Source: Bin22 sp965207275 (GTDB taxonomy: Bacteria > Chloroflexota > Dehalococcoidia > Lucifugimonadales > UBA3495). From it: 64,000 bases of DNA. The translations under genes were made by a program, and so were the position numbers. Below, one piece after another: positions 15,113-24,549 of the stretch. The DNA lies in contig CBDBMH010000002.1 of the NCBI GenBank assembly GCA_965207275.1, positions 310,001-374,000 on the forward strand, read 5' to 3'. Within the stretch, counting starts at the first letter, position 1. Every line of letters starts with the position of its first letter. The notes under the pieces were generated by a model. That model was not told where the DNA came from and did not search any database. It saw only the letters and a program-made list of their open reading frames with translations.

Positions 15113-16897
15113 ATGACAACAACCGCTATCAGCCACACGCCAGGCAGCCAGGGTCCCTATTCGCACCGGCCCATGGTCTGGGGCACCCGAGGTATGGTGG
15201 GCGGCGGCACTCAGTTGACCGCCCAGTCGGGGATGCGCATTCTCTGGCAGGGAGGGAACGCCGTGGACTCGGCGGTGGCAGCGGCCCTGGCCGCAGGTGT
15301 CATGGAACCTACCGCCCACTACACCCTGGGCGGTGAAGTTGCTTTCTTGTTCTACGACCGGTCCAGTCGCTCAGTCAAGTCCGTTGTGGGCCAGGGCTGG
15401 GCGCCCCAGAAGGCCACCGTCCGCCATTACCAGGAACATTGGGGTGAGATACCGCCCGGCGTTCTCAGCACCACTGTCCCCGGCGTCATTTCCGCCCTGC
15501 TGGCCATGCTGTCCCGGCATGGGACCATGTCTTTCGCCCAGGTAGTTGAAAGCGCGCTCCACTTCGCCGGCAAGGGATTCCCCGCCTACCAGCTTTTCGT
15601 CCGTACCGTAGCCACGGCCGAGCGCATGGCCAATTTGCGCAAGAATCCCGACTCGGCTCGCGTTTTCCTGCCCCAAGACCGACCCCCGGAACTGGGTACC
15701 CTGTTTGTCCAGGAAGACCTGGCCCGTACCCTGTCCCTGATGGTCCAGGCTGAGCAACGGGCCCTGGCAGGTGGCGGTTCCCGGGAAGCCGGCATTCAGG
15801 CCGCCCGCGACGTCTATTACCGGGGCGACGTGGCTCGCCGGATGGTCAAAGCCCTGCAGGACCTGGGTGGCCTCTACGATTTGGCCGACTTTGCCGATTA
15901 CGAGTCACCCATGGAGGAACCTATCTCCGTCACCTACCGGGGTTACCAGGTCTTCACCAACCGATCCTGGACCCAGGGCATCAGCCTGTTGCAGGCCTTG
16001 GCCATCCTGGAGGGATTCGATCTGGCCGCCCTTGGCCACAACAGCGCCCAGGCCATCCACCTTCAGGTGGAGGCATTGAAGCTGGCTTTCGCCGACCGGG
16101 AGCGGTACGTGGGCGACCCGGACTTCGTAGACGTTCCCTTCGGCGAGCTGCTGTCCAAAGAGTATGCCGCTTTGCGCCGTGCGTTGATAGACCCGAACAA
16201 GGCCCAGTCCGCCTACCCCCCTGGCGATCCTCGCAACATGCTGGCCATAGACCCAACTTTTCTGGCCAAGGCCAGATTCCCCGAGCCCATGGCCGTGGGC
16301 GGCGACCGTGACGGCACTACTTACCTGGCCACCGCCGACTCGGCCGGCAACCTGGTTTCCGCCACTCCCAGCAGTTTCGGCGCTCTGGCCCAGGGCATGG
16401 TGCTGGGTGACACGGGCATCCTGGTCAACTGCCGGGGCTGCTATTTCTGGCTGGACGAAGACAACCCCAACGGCCTCTCGCCCCGCAAACGGCCGCGCAC
16501 CACCCCCTGCACCTTCATTATCCTGAAGGATGGCGAACCCTTCATGACCCTGGGCACTCCCGGCGGCGACAGTCAACCCCAGAGCAATCTGCAGACGTTG
16601 TGCAACGTCATCGACTTCGGGATGGACGTGCAGGAGGCGGTGGAAGCCCCCCGCTTCTGCGGCTACAGTTTCCCGCAGTCACCCTGGCCCCACGAGGAAT
16701 ACCCCAATCTGCTGGAGATGGAAGGCCGGGTCTCCCAGGAAGTAGTGGACGCGCTCAATGACAAGGGGCACCAGGTCAAGGTCATCGGGCCTTGGGGAGT
16801 GCCCAACGGCTTTACTCCAATCGTGGTCAACCCCGCCGATGGCGTCTTTCACGGCGGGGCCGACCCTCGCAAGGAATCGGTAATGCTGGGGTGGTAA
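15113..16897 (+). CDS. Gamma-glutamyltransferase family protein
   Basis: A 594-residue N-terminal-nucleophile hydrolase. It opens with GMVGGGTQLTAQSGMRILWQ and GGNAVDSAVAAALAAGVMEP, typical of the family. The autoprocessing site is GDRDGTTYLATADSAGN, with Thr402 the expected nucleophile of the small subunit; later blocks are NPNGLSPRKRPRTTPCTFI and LGTPGGDSQPQ. There is no signal peptide, unlike periplasmic GGTs, so it probably acts on gamma-glutamyl or related amide substrates in the cytoplasm. AGGAG lies before the ATG. Confidence 0.9.
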   Translation: MTTTAISHTPGSQGPYSHRPMVWGTRGMVGGGTQLTAQSGMRILWQGGNAVDSAVAAALAAGVMEPTAHYTLGGEVAFLFYDRSSRSVKSVVGQGWAPQKATVRHYQEHWGEIPPGVLSTTVPGVISALLAMLSRHGTMSFAQVVESALHFAGKGFPAYQLFVRTVATAERMANLRKNPDSARVFLPQDRPPELGTLFVQEDLARTLSLMVQAEQRALAGGGSREAGIQAARDVYYRGDVARRMVKALQDLGGLYDLADFADYESPMEEPISVTYRGYQVFTNRSWTQGISLLQALAILEGFDLAALGHNSAQAIHLQVEALKLAFADRERYVGDPDFVDVPFGELLSKEYAALRRALIDPNKAQSAYPPGDPRNMLAIDPTFLAKARFPEPMAVGGDRDGTTYLATADSAGNLVSATPSSFGALAQGMVLGDTGILVNCRGCYFWLDEDNPNGLSPRKRPRTTPCTFIILKDGEPFMTLGTPGGDSQPQSNLQTLCNVIDFGMDVQEAVEAPRFCGYSFPQSPWPHEEYPNLLEMEGRVSQEVVDALNDKGHQVKVIGPWGVPNGFTPIVVNPADGVFHGGADPRKESVMLGW

Positions 16898-17124
16898 TTT
16901 GCCACGAATTTACCGTATCATTGTGGGTTATCACATGCCAGCCTTGAGGACGATCCATCGTTCCTGCGAAGGCGGCAACCTCGAACCTGGCGGGTAACGT
17001 GAAGCCCCGTTTGATTGTGGTGAAACCAGCCCGGTGGGAGAAACCGTTCGACGGACCAGTCAACCGGCATGAATGAGAATTCGCCCGCAGCGGCAGATTC
17101 GCGGATATAGGAAGGTGACAGCAG

Positions 17125-18105
17125 ATGGCAACCCTGGTAACCGGCGGCGCCGGCTTCGTTGGCTCCAACATCGTCAGGGAACTGGCGTCCCGTGGCCACG
17201 ACGTAGTCAGCCTGGACGTATCTCCCGCCGACGACTTGAACCAGAGCTACCTGGGAGACCTGCTGTCACGCGTCACCTTCGTTACGGGAAGCATTCTGAA
17301 TCCTTCCGATTTGGACTCTCTGCGACAGTCCTACCAAATTGAGAAGATTGTCCACGCCGCCGTGTTTACGGTGAATCGGGTTGACCTGGAAACCGCCCGC
17401 AGCCGCGATATAGTCGAGATAAACATCACCGGCACCGCCAACGTGCTGGAGATGGCCCGGCTCATCAGTCCCCAGCGCTTCGTCTACATCAGCTCCGGCT
17501 CCATGTACGGCATGACCCGGGGCCCTGACCAGTACTTTAACGAAGACGACCCGTCCTGCGCCGACACTCTGTATGGCATTACCAAGGCGGCCAGTGAGGC
17601 CATAACCCAGCGGTACGGCGAACTGCACGGCTGGGCTACCGCCAGCCTGCGGCTCAGCACACCCTACGGCCCGATGGAGCGGGTTACCGGCCACCGGGAC
17701 AACATGTCCATACCCCACCAGTGGACCGGCCGCCTGGTACGGGGAGAACCCATAGCCACCGACGATTCCGATGTGGGCCGCGACTTTACCTACGTCCTGG
17801 ACATAGCCTCCGGTATCGCCACCGTGGTAGACGCCCCCGGCCTGCCCCACGATCGCTACAACATCACCAACGGCGTGTGGGTAACCGGCAGGCAGATTCA
17901 GGAGGCCCTGAAGGAACTGTACCCCGATACGGTCCTGTTGGAAGACGGAGCGGCACCCGTCTCCAACGTCAGCACGTCCCCGGCCCGCGGCCCCCTGTCC
18001 GGCTACCGCCTGTGGCGCGACTTTGGCTGGACGCCCAGCTACGACCTCGCCGCCGGCCTTTCTCATTACGTTCAGTGGCGCCAAGAATCCGGGTTTGTGG
18101 ACTGA
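17125..18105 (+). CDS. NAD-dependent epimerase/dehydratase
   Basis: A 326-residue extended SDR protein. It has the Rossmann motif VTGGAGFVGSNIVRELASRG at residues 5-24, an acidic residue after strand 2 (VSLD), the catalytic SSGSMYGM and YGITK (Tyr-x-x-x-Lys), and the substrate region RLSTPYGP. The best guess is a nucleotide-sugar or related epimerase/reductase; the substrate is not deducible. AGGAAGG precedes the ATG. It is followed on the same strand by two deacetylase-like genes and an amidohydrolase, a probable catabolic cluster. Confidence 0.88.
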   Translation: MATLVTGGAGFVGSNIVRELASRGHDVVSLDVSPADDLNQSYLGDLLSRVTFVTGSILNPSDLDSLRQSYQIEKIVHAAVFTVNRVDLETARSRDIVEINITGTANVLEMARLISPQRFVYISSGSMYGMTRGPDQYFNEDDPSCADTLYGITKAASEAITQRYGELHGWATASLRLSTPYGPMERVTGHRDNMSIPHQWTGRLVRGEPIATDDSDVGRDFTYVLDIASGIATVVDAPGLPHDRYNITNGVWVTGRQIQEALKELYPDTVLLEDGAAPVSNVSTSPARGPLSGYRLWRDFGWTPSYDLAAGLSHYVQWRQESGFVD

Positions 18106-18218
18106 GTGGCTGATCCAGCAACCGGCCCTTCCCCCCTTGATGGGAAAAGGTCAGGATGGTTCTGGACCCTGACACCGGTCTCGAAAACTACAGTATCCCA
18201 AAGAAAGAGGAAACAGCC

Positions 18219-19142
18219 ATGGCCCTGCCACCCGACCGCATAGAATACCTGCCCATCACTGATCGCCCTGTTATCAAGTGGCCCAACGACGCCCGGGTCG
18301 CCCTTTGGATTTCCCCCAACGTGGAGCACTACGAGTACCAGCCAATTAACGAGGGCGTGCGAAATCCCTGGCCGCGAGTGCCCTACCCCGACGTGCAGCA
18401 GTTTTCGTACCGTGACTACGGCAATCGCATCGGATTCTGGCGCATGCTGGAACCCCTGGACAAGCACGGCATCCGCTGCTGCATATCCCTGAACCTGGCC
18501 GTTCTTGAGCATTTCCCCGAAATTGCCGAGGCCATGATGGAACGGGACTACGACTACATGAGCCACGGAATTTACAACACCCGATACCTGTATACCTATA
18601 CCCAGGATGAAGAGCGGGAGTTCTACCGTGACTGCATCGACACCCTGAAACGCCACACCGGGAAGCCGCTAAAGGGGATGCTGGGGCCGGCCATCTCCGG
18701 CAGCGTCGACACGCCGGACCTGATGGCCGAGGCTGGCCTCATCTACCACACCGACTGGTTTCACGACGACCAGCCTACCCCCATCAAGGTGAATTCCGGC
18801 AAGCTGATCTCCGTTCCCTATTCAATCGAACTCAACGACTCGTCTGTCCTGCGGGACAACCACTATAGCGCCCAGTACTTCGCCGACATTTGCAAGGCCC
18901 AGTTCGACCGCCTGTACGAGGAGGGGGCCGAAAGCGGCCGGGTCATGTGCATTGCCCTGCACCCCTTCATTATCGGCCAGCCCCACCGGATCAAATACCT
19001 GGACGACATACTAAGTTACATAATGTCCCACGACGGCGTATGGCAGACCACCGCGGACGACATCGCCGATTACTATATTGCCAACTATTACGACGATGTC
19101 ATTGCTCACGCCCAGCGCCTGGCAGTAGCCCAGGGCGGCTGA
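18219..19142 (+). CDS. Polysaccharide deacetylase family protein (copy 1)
   Basis: A 307-residue NodB-like protein starting at the ATG with AGAGGA upstream; earlier in-frame codons are unlikely. Features are RVALWISPNVEHYEYQP, FSYRDYGNRIGFWRMLEPLD, the helix YDYMSHGIYNTRYLYTYTQD, and WFHDDQPTPIKV near the C-terminus. This subgroup includes allantoinase-like and peptidoglycan-deacetylase-like proteins, so hydrolysis of a C-N bond in a small molecule is as likely as sugar deacetylation. A paralogue follows at 19258. Confidence 0.85.
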   Translation: MALPPDRIEYLPITDRPVIKWPNDARVALWISPNVEHYEYQPINEGVRNPWPRVPYPDVQQFSYRDYGNRIGFWRMLEPLDKHGIRCCISLNLAVLEHFPEIAEAMMERDYDYMSHGIYNTRYLYTYTQDEEREFYRDCIDTLKRHTGKPLKGMLGPAISGSVDTPDLMAEAGLIYHTDWFHDDQPTPIKVNSGKLISVPYSIELNDSSVLRDNHYSAQYFADICKAQFDRLYEEGAESGRVMCIALHPFIIGQPHRIKYLDDILSYIMSHDGVWQTTADDIADYYIANYYDDVIAHAQRLAVAQGG

Positions 19143-19257
19143 GCGCCTTTGTTGAAGTTCCTTCCCCCTAGATGGGGGAAGGCCAGGATGGAGGTGAAAG
19201 ACCGCCTCCAATGAAGTGTTAGCACGAACCAGCCACCCAACCGGAGAAGAGAAACCT

Positions 19258-20169
19258 ATGCCCGCCCAACGCACTTTTGGTATGGACCACCCCCACCATG
19301 AATGGTCTCCTGTAATCAGTCGTCCCACCCTGCGCTGGCCTGACGACGCGGCCGTCGCCGTGTGCGTGGTAATCCCCCTGGAGCACATGGAATGGCAGGC
19401 GCCCGCCGGCAGTTTCCAGGTGGCGCGCCTGGCCGGTGGCTCGACCCCCCGAGAGTTCCCCGACTACGCCCGCCTGTCCCACCGGGAGTACGGCCACCGG
19501 GTGGGCATCTTCCGCCTGCTGGACGTGTTGGCGAAGCACGGCTTCCGGGCCACCATCGCCATGGACGCCCTTACCGCCGAAAACTACCCCTATCTTGTCC
19601 GCCACTGCCTGGACCGGGGCTGCGAAATCATCGGCCACGGCATATCCGTAAGCCGCATGATTACGAGCAACATGTCCGAGGATGAGGAGCGGGACTACAT
19701 ACGGACCTCCCTTCAGGCCCTGGAAGCCGCTACCGGCGCTGCGCCTCGGGGCTGGTTCGGACCCGAATACGGCGAGTCTGACCGTACCCCCCGGCTTTTG
19801 GCCGAGGCGGGGCTGACCTACGTTTGCGACTGGGCCAATGACGAGCAGCCCTATCCCATGACCACGGGCGATCGGCCCTTCTTCGCCCTGCCCCTGCTGT
19901 ACGAACTGGACGACGCGGTCTCTATTTCCCACAAGCTTATGACCGTCTTCGACTACGAACGGATGCTGGTGGAGAGCTTCGATGTGCTGAAGGAAGACGG
20001 GGCCGCCACCGGCCGGCTCATGGCCGTCAACTGGCACCCGTGGCTGGTGGGCCAGCCCTTCCGCATCGGCAGCATCGACCGGGCCCTGTCCTACATCAAG
20101 GGTCAGGGCGGGGTATGGGCCGCCACCGGTTCCGAAATCATTGATTGGTACCGGCAGCAATCCCCCTGA
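19258..20169 (+). CDS. Polysaccharide deacetylase family protein (copy 2)
   Basis: A 303-residue paralogue of the preceding gene, with VAVCVVIPLEHMEW, LSHREYGHRVGIFRLLDVLA, EIIGHGISVSRMITSNMSED and CDWANDEQPYPM. GGAGAAGAG lies upstream of ATG 19258. The two copies are clearly divergent, suggesting different substrates. The downstream amidohydrolase begins 12 bases after its stop. Confidence 0.85.
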   Translation: MPAQRTFGMDHPHHEWSPVISRPTLRWPDDAAVAVCVVIPLEHMEWQAPAGSFQVARLAGGSTPREFPDYARLSHREYGHRVGIFRLLDVLAKHGFRATIAMDALTAENYPYLVRHCLDRGCEIIGHGISVSRMITSNMSEDEERDYIRTSLQALEAATGAAPRGWFGPEYGESDRTPRLLAEAGLTYVCDWANDEQPYPMTTGDRPFFALPLLYELDDAVSISHKLMTVFDYERMLVESFDVLKEDGAATGRLMAVNWHPWLVGQPFRIGSIDRALSYIKGQGGVWAATGSEIIDWYRQQSP

Positions 20170-20181
20170 TAGAGGTGGAAC

Positions 20182-21732
20182 ATGGCCTCTTCATTGATTC
20201 GTGGCAGGTACCTGATCACTCCCGCATCGGGCGGTCAGACGACAGCCCTGGCCGATGCGGGGGTCTATCAGGAGAACGGGGTAATCCGCGAGGTTGGCCC
20301 CTGGCAGGAAATGCGCGCCCTGTTGGAGCCCGACGAGGAACTGGGCGGCCAGGACTATGCCATCCTTCCCGGCCTGGTCAACTCCCACCACCATGGTCGG
20401 GGCGTTTCCACCCTGCAGATGGGAACCTGCGACGACTGCCTGGAGCTATGGATTCTTGACGGCTGGGGTCGCCGGCCTTACGACCACTATTTGATGACGT
20501 TGTACACCGCCCTGAACATGCTGGAGTCCGGCACCACCACCGTCATGTACAATCACCCCCAGACCGCTACCGCTACCCTGCGAGAGGATGTGGACGCCGT
20601 GCTGCGGGGTTTTCGGGACGCCGGAATGCGGGTGGCTTTCTCCAGCTACTTTCGCAACCAGAACCGGGTGGTATATGCAGCCGACCAGGCCTTCCTGTCA
20701 AGACTGCCCGCAGACCTGGCCGAGGGCGTCAACCGACATCTCGCCGCCACCGACATGACCGACGATGAATACTTCGCATTCTTCGCCGAGACCTACGACC
20801 GCTACAACGGTGACCCTTCCGGCAAGCTGCGAGTCTTGCTCAGTCCCAGCAACGTCCAGTGGAACACCGACGAGTTCCTGCAGCGGACTCGGGAGACGGC
20901 CCTGCGCTACCGAACGCCAATTCACATGCACCTGGTGGAAAGCAACTACCAGAAGGCATTTGGCCTGCGCACCTGGGGCAAGACTCCCGTGGAACACCTG
21001 CAGGACCTGGAGTTCCTGGGGCCCGAACTGTCCTGTGCCCATGCCGTCTGGCTGACGGAACGAGACATTGACCTGCTGGCTAGGGCCGGGGCCACCGTGT
21101 GCCATAACGCCAGTTCCAACCTGCGCCTCAAGAACGGCATCGCCCCCGTCAACCCCATGCTCGCCCGGGGCCTGAACGTGGCCATGGGCACCGACAGCAC
21201 CGCCATCAACGACGACGATGACCTGCTCCAGGAGATGCGCCTGGTCTGCAAGCTCCACCGCCAACCGGGCATGGACAATCCGGCAGTTACCCCGGAACAG
21301 GTGCTGGCCATGGCTACGTCCAACGCCGCCGCTCCGACGGGTTTTGCCGGCGAAATCGGCGTCCTGGCGCCGGGGCATCGAGCCGACATGCTGCTGATAC
21401 GCCTGTCGGACCTGGAAGATCCCTACCTGGAACCGGATCTGCCTCCCCTGGAAGCTGTCCTGGGTCGGGCCAAGGCCCGGGACATCGCCGCCGTTATCGT
21501 GGATGGGGAAGTTCTCACCAGAGATGGGGAACACCAACGGGTCGATATGGCCGAAGTGCGGTGCGAGCTGCGGGAGCAGCTATCCCGCCCTACGGAACCG
21601 CAAACCCTGGAAACCCGGCGCATGGCCGCCCGCCTGCGTCCCTACGCCGAGGACTTCTACCGCAGCTGGGCCGACGCTTCCGGCGGCCCACCCGTCGGTG
21701 AGCCGCACTACTTCTACAACAGCAGGACGTAA
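20182..21732 (+). CDS. Amidohydrolase (SsnA/chlorohydrolase-like)
   Basis: A 516-residue metal-dependent hydrolase of the cyclic-amidohydrolase type. The first metal motif is AILPGLVNSHHHGRG, the others being PIHMHLVES, CAHAVWLTE and ALGTDSTAIND-like (MGTDSTAINDDDD). These match deaminases and chlorohydrolases of the TrzA/AtzB/SsnA group that act on heterocyclic amines. AGGTGG precedes the ATG. It closes the plus-strand cluster with the epimerase and two deacetylases; a stable hairpin follows. Confidence 0.88.
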   Translation: MASSLIRGRYLITPASGGQTTALADAGVYQENGVIREVGPWQEMRALLEPDEELGGQDYAILPGLVNSHHHGRGVSTLQMGTCDDCLELWILDGWGRRPYDHYLMTLYTALNMLESGTTTVMYNHPQTATATLREDVDAVLRGFRDAGMRVAFSSYFRNQNRVVYAADQAFLSRLPADLAEGVNRHLAATDMTDDEYFAFFAETYDRYNGDPSGKLRVLLSPSNVQWNTDEFLQRTRETALRYRTPIHMHLVESNYQKAFGLRTWGKTPVEHLQDLEFLGPELSCAHAVWLTERDIDLLARAGATVCHNASSNLRLKNGIAPVNPMLARGLNVAMGTDSTAINDDDDLLQEMRLVCKLHRQPGMDNPAVTPEQVLAMATSNAAAPTGFAGEIGVLAPGHRADMLLIRLSDLEDPYLEPDLPPLEAVLGRAKARDIAAVIVDGEVLTRDGEHQRVDMAEVRCELREQLSRPTEPQTLETRRMAARLRPYAEDFYRSWADASGGPPVGEPHYFYNSRT

Positions 21733-21762
21733 ATTTTTCGGGCAGGCTTCCAAACAAACGCG

Positions 21763-21788
21763 AAGGGCGGGAACCGAATCCCGCCCTT
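21763..21788. terminator. Bidirectional terminator hairpin
   Basis: AAGGGCGGGA (21763-21772) pairs perfectly with TCCCGCCCTT (21779-21788) around ACCGAA. It lies between the convergent amidohydrolase and dioxygenase genes, with short A and T ends. Confidence 0.65.
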
Positions 21789-21898
21789 GGACTTACCGCG
21801 GTCACTTCCTGGCTGGTCCTGCCTATCCGCTTAGGGGTAACCTTTGTGGCTGCGCTAATGCCAACCGGCAACCAGCTGAAAAAGAGCAGCTTCAGTCC

Positions 21899-22894
21899 CT
21901 ATTCCCAAGTCGCAAACCCCATGGCGCACCCCGTTCCGGCCGGAGACCGGTAGCAGGGCACGTAATCAACCACGTCCATGTCCAGTTGCTCCGTGGCCCC
22001 GGTCACCACAATCCAGTTTCGAATCTCGGAACTGCCCGAATTGATCTTCTCACGAGGGAGGGCCATCAACTGCTTCACGCTCTTGGCCTTCATTCCCGCC
22101 AGCGCCGCCTGGTCCAGTTCTTCGTCCACCACGAAGTGGCTCAGTCCGCCCGACGCCAGGATACCTACCCGGACGTCCTTCGGCCAGGATTCGATGGCGT
22201 CTTTCAGGGCCTGGCCCAGGTTGTAGCATCGCTTCGGCGTGGGCTGGTTAGGCGGATAGTAGGTGTTCAGCATGACGGGCACAGTGGGAACCGTCCGTTC
22301 CGTCATCAGCCGGTTGTAGACATAACCGAAGGCGTGGCCGATGCCGCCCCTGGCTCGGCCGCCCTTCCTGGGATTCAGCACGTTGGAGCGGCCCACGTCA
22401 AACTCCGACTCGATCAGATGCTCGATGATTTGGCGTCCCAGCCCGGAGTCCGTGGGGACCTGCTGGTCTTCGGTGTTGTAGCCAATCAGGTGCTGCCCGC
22501 CGGTGGAGGGACCTGCTTCGTGGCCGGCCACCTTCACCTGATCGCCCCAATAAACGCAGAAGGCTGGCATATTATCGTCCAGCAAATACTCCTGCTGGTC
22601 GTCCCCCACCATCACCAGCACGTCCAGGTTGGCGTCATACAGCTTTTTCGATAGGTGAGCAATGGCCCGCTGGTTCTGCTGGTGGCGCTTTTCGAATTTT
22701 TCCGGTGTGATTTCCCTGGCGATGCGCGCCGTGTCGCACCTGGCCAGCAGTTCCCCGAAGTTGGAGGTAATGCCGTCGGTCCCGATCAGTTCAATGTGCC
22801 CCTTGTCCCGTTCGCCCCGGGCGGCCCAGCCCTCGGCGGGAGTGCTCAATTGGGGGCTATGAGAAGAGGCCAGCCCCAATACCAGATTTGCCAT
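21899..22894 (-). CDS. Class III extradiol dioxygenase (LigB-type)
   Basis: A 331-residue protein starting at the ATG at 22894 with AAGGAG upstream. N-terminal LGLASSHSPQL carries a metal-binding His; DVLVMVGDDQQEYLLDDNMP is the second core strand and GILASGGLSHFVVDEEL the third, with the catalytic His. The architecture matches non-haem Fe(II) LigB-like ring-cleavage dioxygenases, including 2,3-dihydroxyphenylpropionate and protocatechuate type enzymes; the substrate is unknown. A related protein is encoded at 50565-51605. Confidence 0.87.
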   Translation of the reverse strand: MANLVLGLASSHSPQLSTPAEGWAARGERDKGHIELIGTDGITSNFGELLARCDTARIAREITPEKFEKRHQQNQRAIAHLSKKLYDANLDVLVMVGDDQQEYLLDDNMPAFCVYWGDQVKVAGHEAGPSTGGQHLIGYNTEDQQVPTDSGLGRQIIEHLIESEFDVGRSNVLNPRKGGRARGGIGHAFGYVYNRLMTERTVPTVPVMLNTYYPPNQPTPKRCYNLGQALKDAIESWPKDVRVGILASGGLSHFVVDEELDQAALAGMKAKSVKQLMALPREKINSGSSEIRNWIVVTGATEQLDMDVVDYVPCYRSPAGTGCAMGFATWE

Positions 22895-22970
22895 GTGCCT
22901 GCTCCTTTGACGACGGACTATGATCCAGGGGAAGTCGCTTGCTGGGATGTTAGCACCATACAGAGTGGGA

Positions 22971-22976
22971 TACAAT
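22971..22976 (+). promoter_or_regulatory. Candidate -10 box before ASCH gene
   Basis: TACAAT, about 31 bases before the TTG start chosen for the ASCH gene. The -35 region is poor. Its position argues against translation starting at the earlier ATG at 22975, which would fall inside the -10 box. Confidence 0.4.
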
Positions 22977-23007
22977 GTTGAGGCATTTGCAATTGTGGAG
23001 TTTGCGC

Positions 23008-23382
23008 TTGAGGGCTCTCAGCATCCGGCAGCCCTGGGCCTGGCTGGTGGTCAACGGCTACAAGGACATAGAAAATCGCACCTGGAAAGCCAACTACCAG
23101 GGTCGCATCTACGTTCATGCCGGTCAGCGCATGTTCGCCGACGACTACCCCGAGCAGCGAGAGTACATCAGGCGGGCCGGTATCGTAGTTCCAACCCATC
23201 TCGCCCGCGGCGCCATAATTGGTGAGGTAACCATCACCAGTTGCCTCACCGCCAGCGACAGCCCCTGGTTTTGCGGACCCTACGGGTTTACCCTCGAAGA
23301 CCCCATAGCCTACGAAACGCCGATGCCCTGGCGGGGCCAACTGGGATTCTTCCAAGTGGATATAGCGACGTTTAACGGTTAG
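23008..23382 (+). CDS. ASCH-domain protein
   Basis: A 124-residue protein beginning (TTG) RALSIRQPWAWLVVNGYKDI followed by ENRTWKANYQGRIYVHAGQR, the typical ASCH opening, then GAIIGEVTI and MPWRGQLGFFQVD. ASCH domains have a PUA-like fold and bind RNA or nucleosides. The TTG at 23008 is chosen because family members begin at this point and GGAG lies seven bases upstream. Confidence 0.8.
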   Translation: MRALSIRQPWAWLVVNGYKDIENRTWKANYQGRIYVHAGQRMFADDYPEQREYIRRAGIVVPTHLARGAIIGEVTITSCLTASDSPWFCGPYGFTLEDPIAYETPMPWRGQLGFFQVDIATFNG

Positions 23383-23418
23383 AATAGCCAGTACCCGATT
23401 CCCGTCGAGGAGAGGCCG

Positions 23419-24009
23419 ATGCAGGCAGGAGCCGAATCCCAATCCAAGCCCATGATGACCATTCAGGAATCGGTCAAGACTTGCATCCGTAAGTATGCCG
23501 ATTTCAGCGGAAGGGCCACCCGCGCCGAATACTGGTGGTGGGTGCTGGCCACGACCGTAGTGGGTTTCGCCATCAGCGCCGTTGACGGGTTTATCAACAG
23601 CTTTACTGGTCCTTATTCCTTCAGCCCCTTGTCCGCTATTTTTGGCTTGGCGGTCCTGTTACCTGACCTGGCGGTTACCGCCCGCCGTCTGCACGACATT
23701 GGCAAGAGTGGTTGGTGGCAGTTGGTTTGGTTCGCAATAGGCATTCTGGCCATAATCCCTGCCATCGTGGGCGTGGTAACCGGCCTCGCCGGACTTTTCT
23801 CCGGCGCCCCGGACTGGGACAACTGGTGGGCGAACGTTTCCTGGATTCCCATCATATTGGGAGTTCTGGTTACCGTCGTTATCTGGATAGGTCTGTTTAT
23901 CTGGTGGCTGGTCTGGATGGTCACCCAGGGCAGGCCTGGCCCCAACCACTACGGACCAGACCCCCGCGCCTGGGATAACGGGGGAGATGTCCAGCAACCC
24001 ACGGTATAG
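23419..24009 (+). CDS. DUF805 family membrane protein
   Basis: A 196-residue integral membrane protein with the DUF805 signature CIRKYADFSGRATRAEYWWW near residue 20, PDLAVTARRLHDIGKSGWW in the middle and four hydrophobic segments. The C-terminus ends GRPGPNHYGPDPRA, also typical. Function unknown. GAGGAGAGG lies upstream of the ATG. Confidence 0.87.
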   Translation: MQAGAESQSKPMMTIQESVKTCIRKYADFSGRATRAEYWWWVLATTVVGFAISAVDGFINSFTGPYSFSPLSAIFGLAVLLPDLAVTARRLHDIGKSGWWQLVWFAIGILAIIPAIVGVVTGLAGLFSGAPDWDNWWANVSWIPIILGVLVTVVIWIGLFIWWLVWMVTQGRPGPNHYGPDPRAWDNGGDVQQPTV

Positions 24010-24044
24010 CCCAACTTTCGTAGCGTTTTATTTGGAGGGAAACA

Positions 24045-24455
24045 GTGCCGAAAGTAATCCCGGTGTCCGATGAACTCAGCCAGCCCTTCTGGGACGCGGT
24101 GAATCAGCGCCGTTTTGTCCTGCAGAACTGCACAATTTGCAACAAGCTCCAGTATCCGCCCCAGGCGGCTTGCCAGGTCTGCGGCTCCGCCGACGGGTTG
24201 GAATGGAAAGAGGTAGAGGGCAAGGGACACATCGCCACCTACATCACCATTGAGGACGGGCGCCTGAACCGCCGCATGCCCGACCAGCCCTACAACCTGG
24301 CCTTGGTCACCCTGGACCAGGACCCCACCGTCAACTTCTACTCCAACCTCCCCGGTGTTCCGGCATACAAGGTTCCCGTGGGCGCCGCGGTAGAACTGAC
24401 CTTTGAGGAAGTGGCCCCTGGCCAGCTGATCCACGAATGGCGGGTGGCCGCATAA
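24045..24455 (+). CDS. Zn-ribbon OB-fold protein (DUF35 family)
   Basis: A 136-residue protein starting at GTG after GGAGGG. The N-terminal rubredoxin-like ribbon is CTICNKLQYPPQAACQVCG (two CxxC pairs), followed by an OB-fold: GKGHIATYITIEDG, YNLALVTLDQDPTVNF, GAAVELTFEEV. Such proteins bind acyl-CoA and form heterocomplexes with SCP2-type thiolases. The next gene encodes exactly such a thiolase, so the pair is probably one functional unit in acyl-CoA or steroid-like side-chain breakdown. Confidence 0.87.
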   Translation: MPKVIPVSDELSQPFWDAVNQRRFVLQNCTICNKLQYPPQAACQVCGSADGLEWKEVEGKGHIATYITIEDGRLNRRMPDQPYNLALVTLDQDPTVNFYSNLPGVPAYKVPVGAAVELTFEEVAPGQLIHEWRVAA

Positions 24456-24549
24456 CTCTTGCGGACGCGGTAACCCAGGGCGCATGGGGCGATTCCTGTG
24501 GTCGCCCCGGTTTCTCGACAATAACCGCTGATTGAAGAAAGGACCTAAT

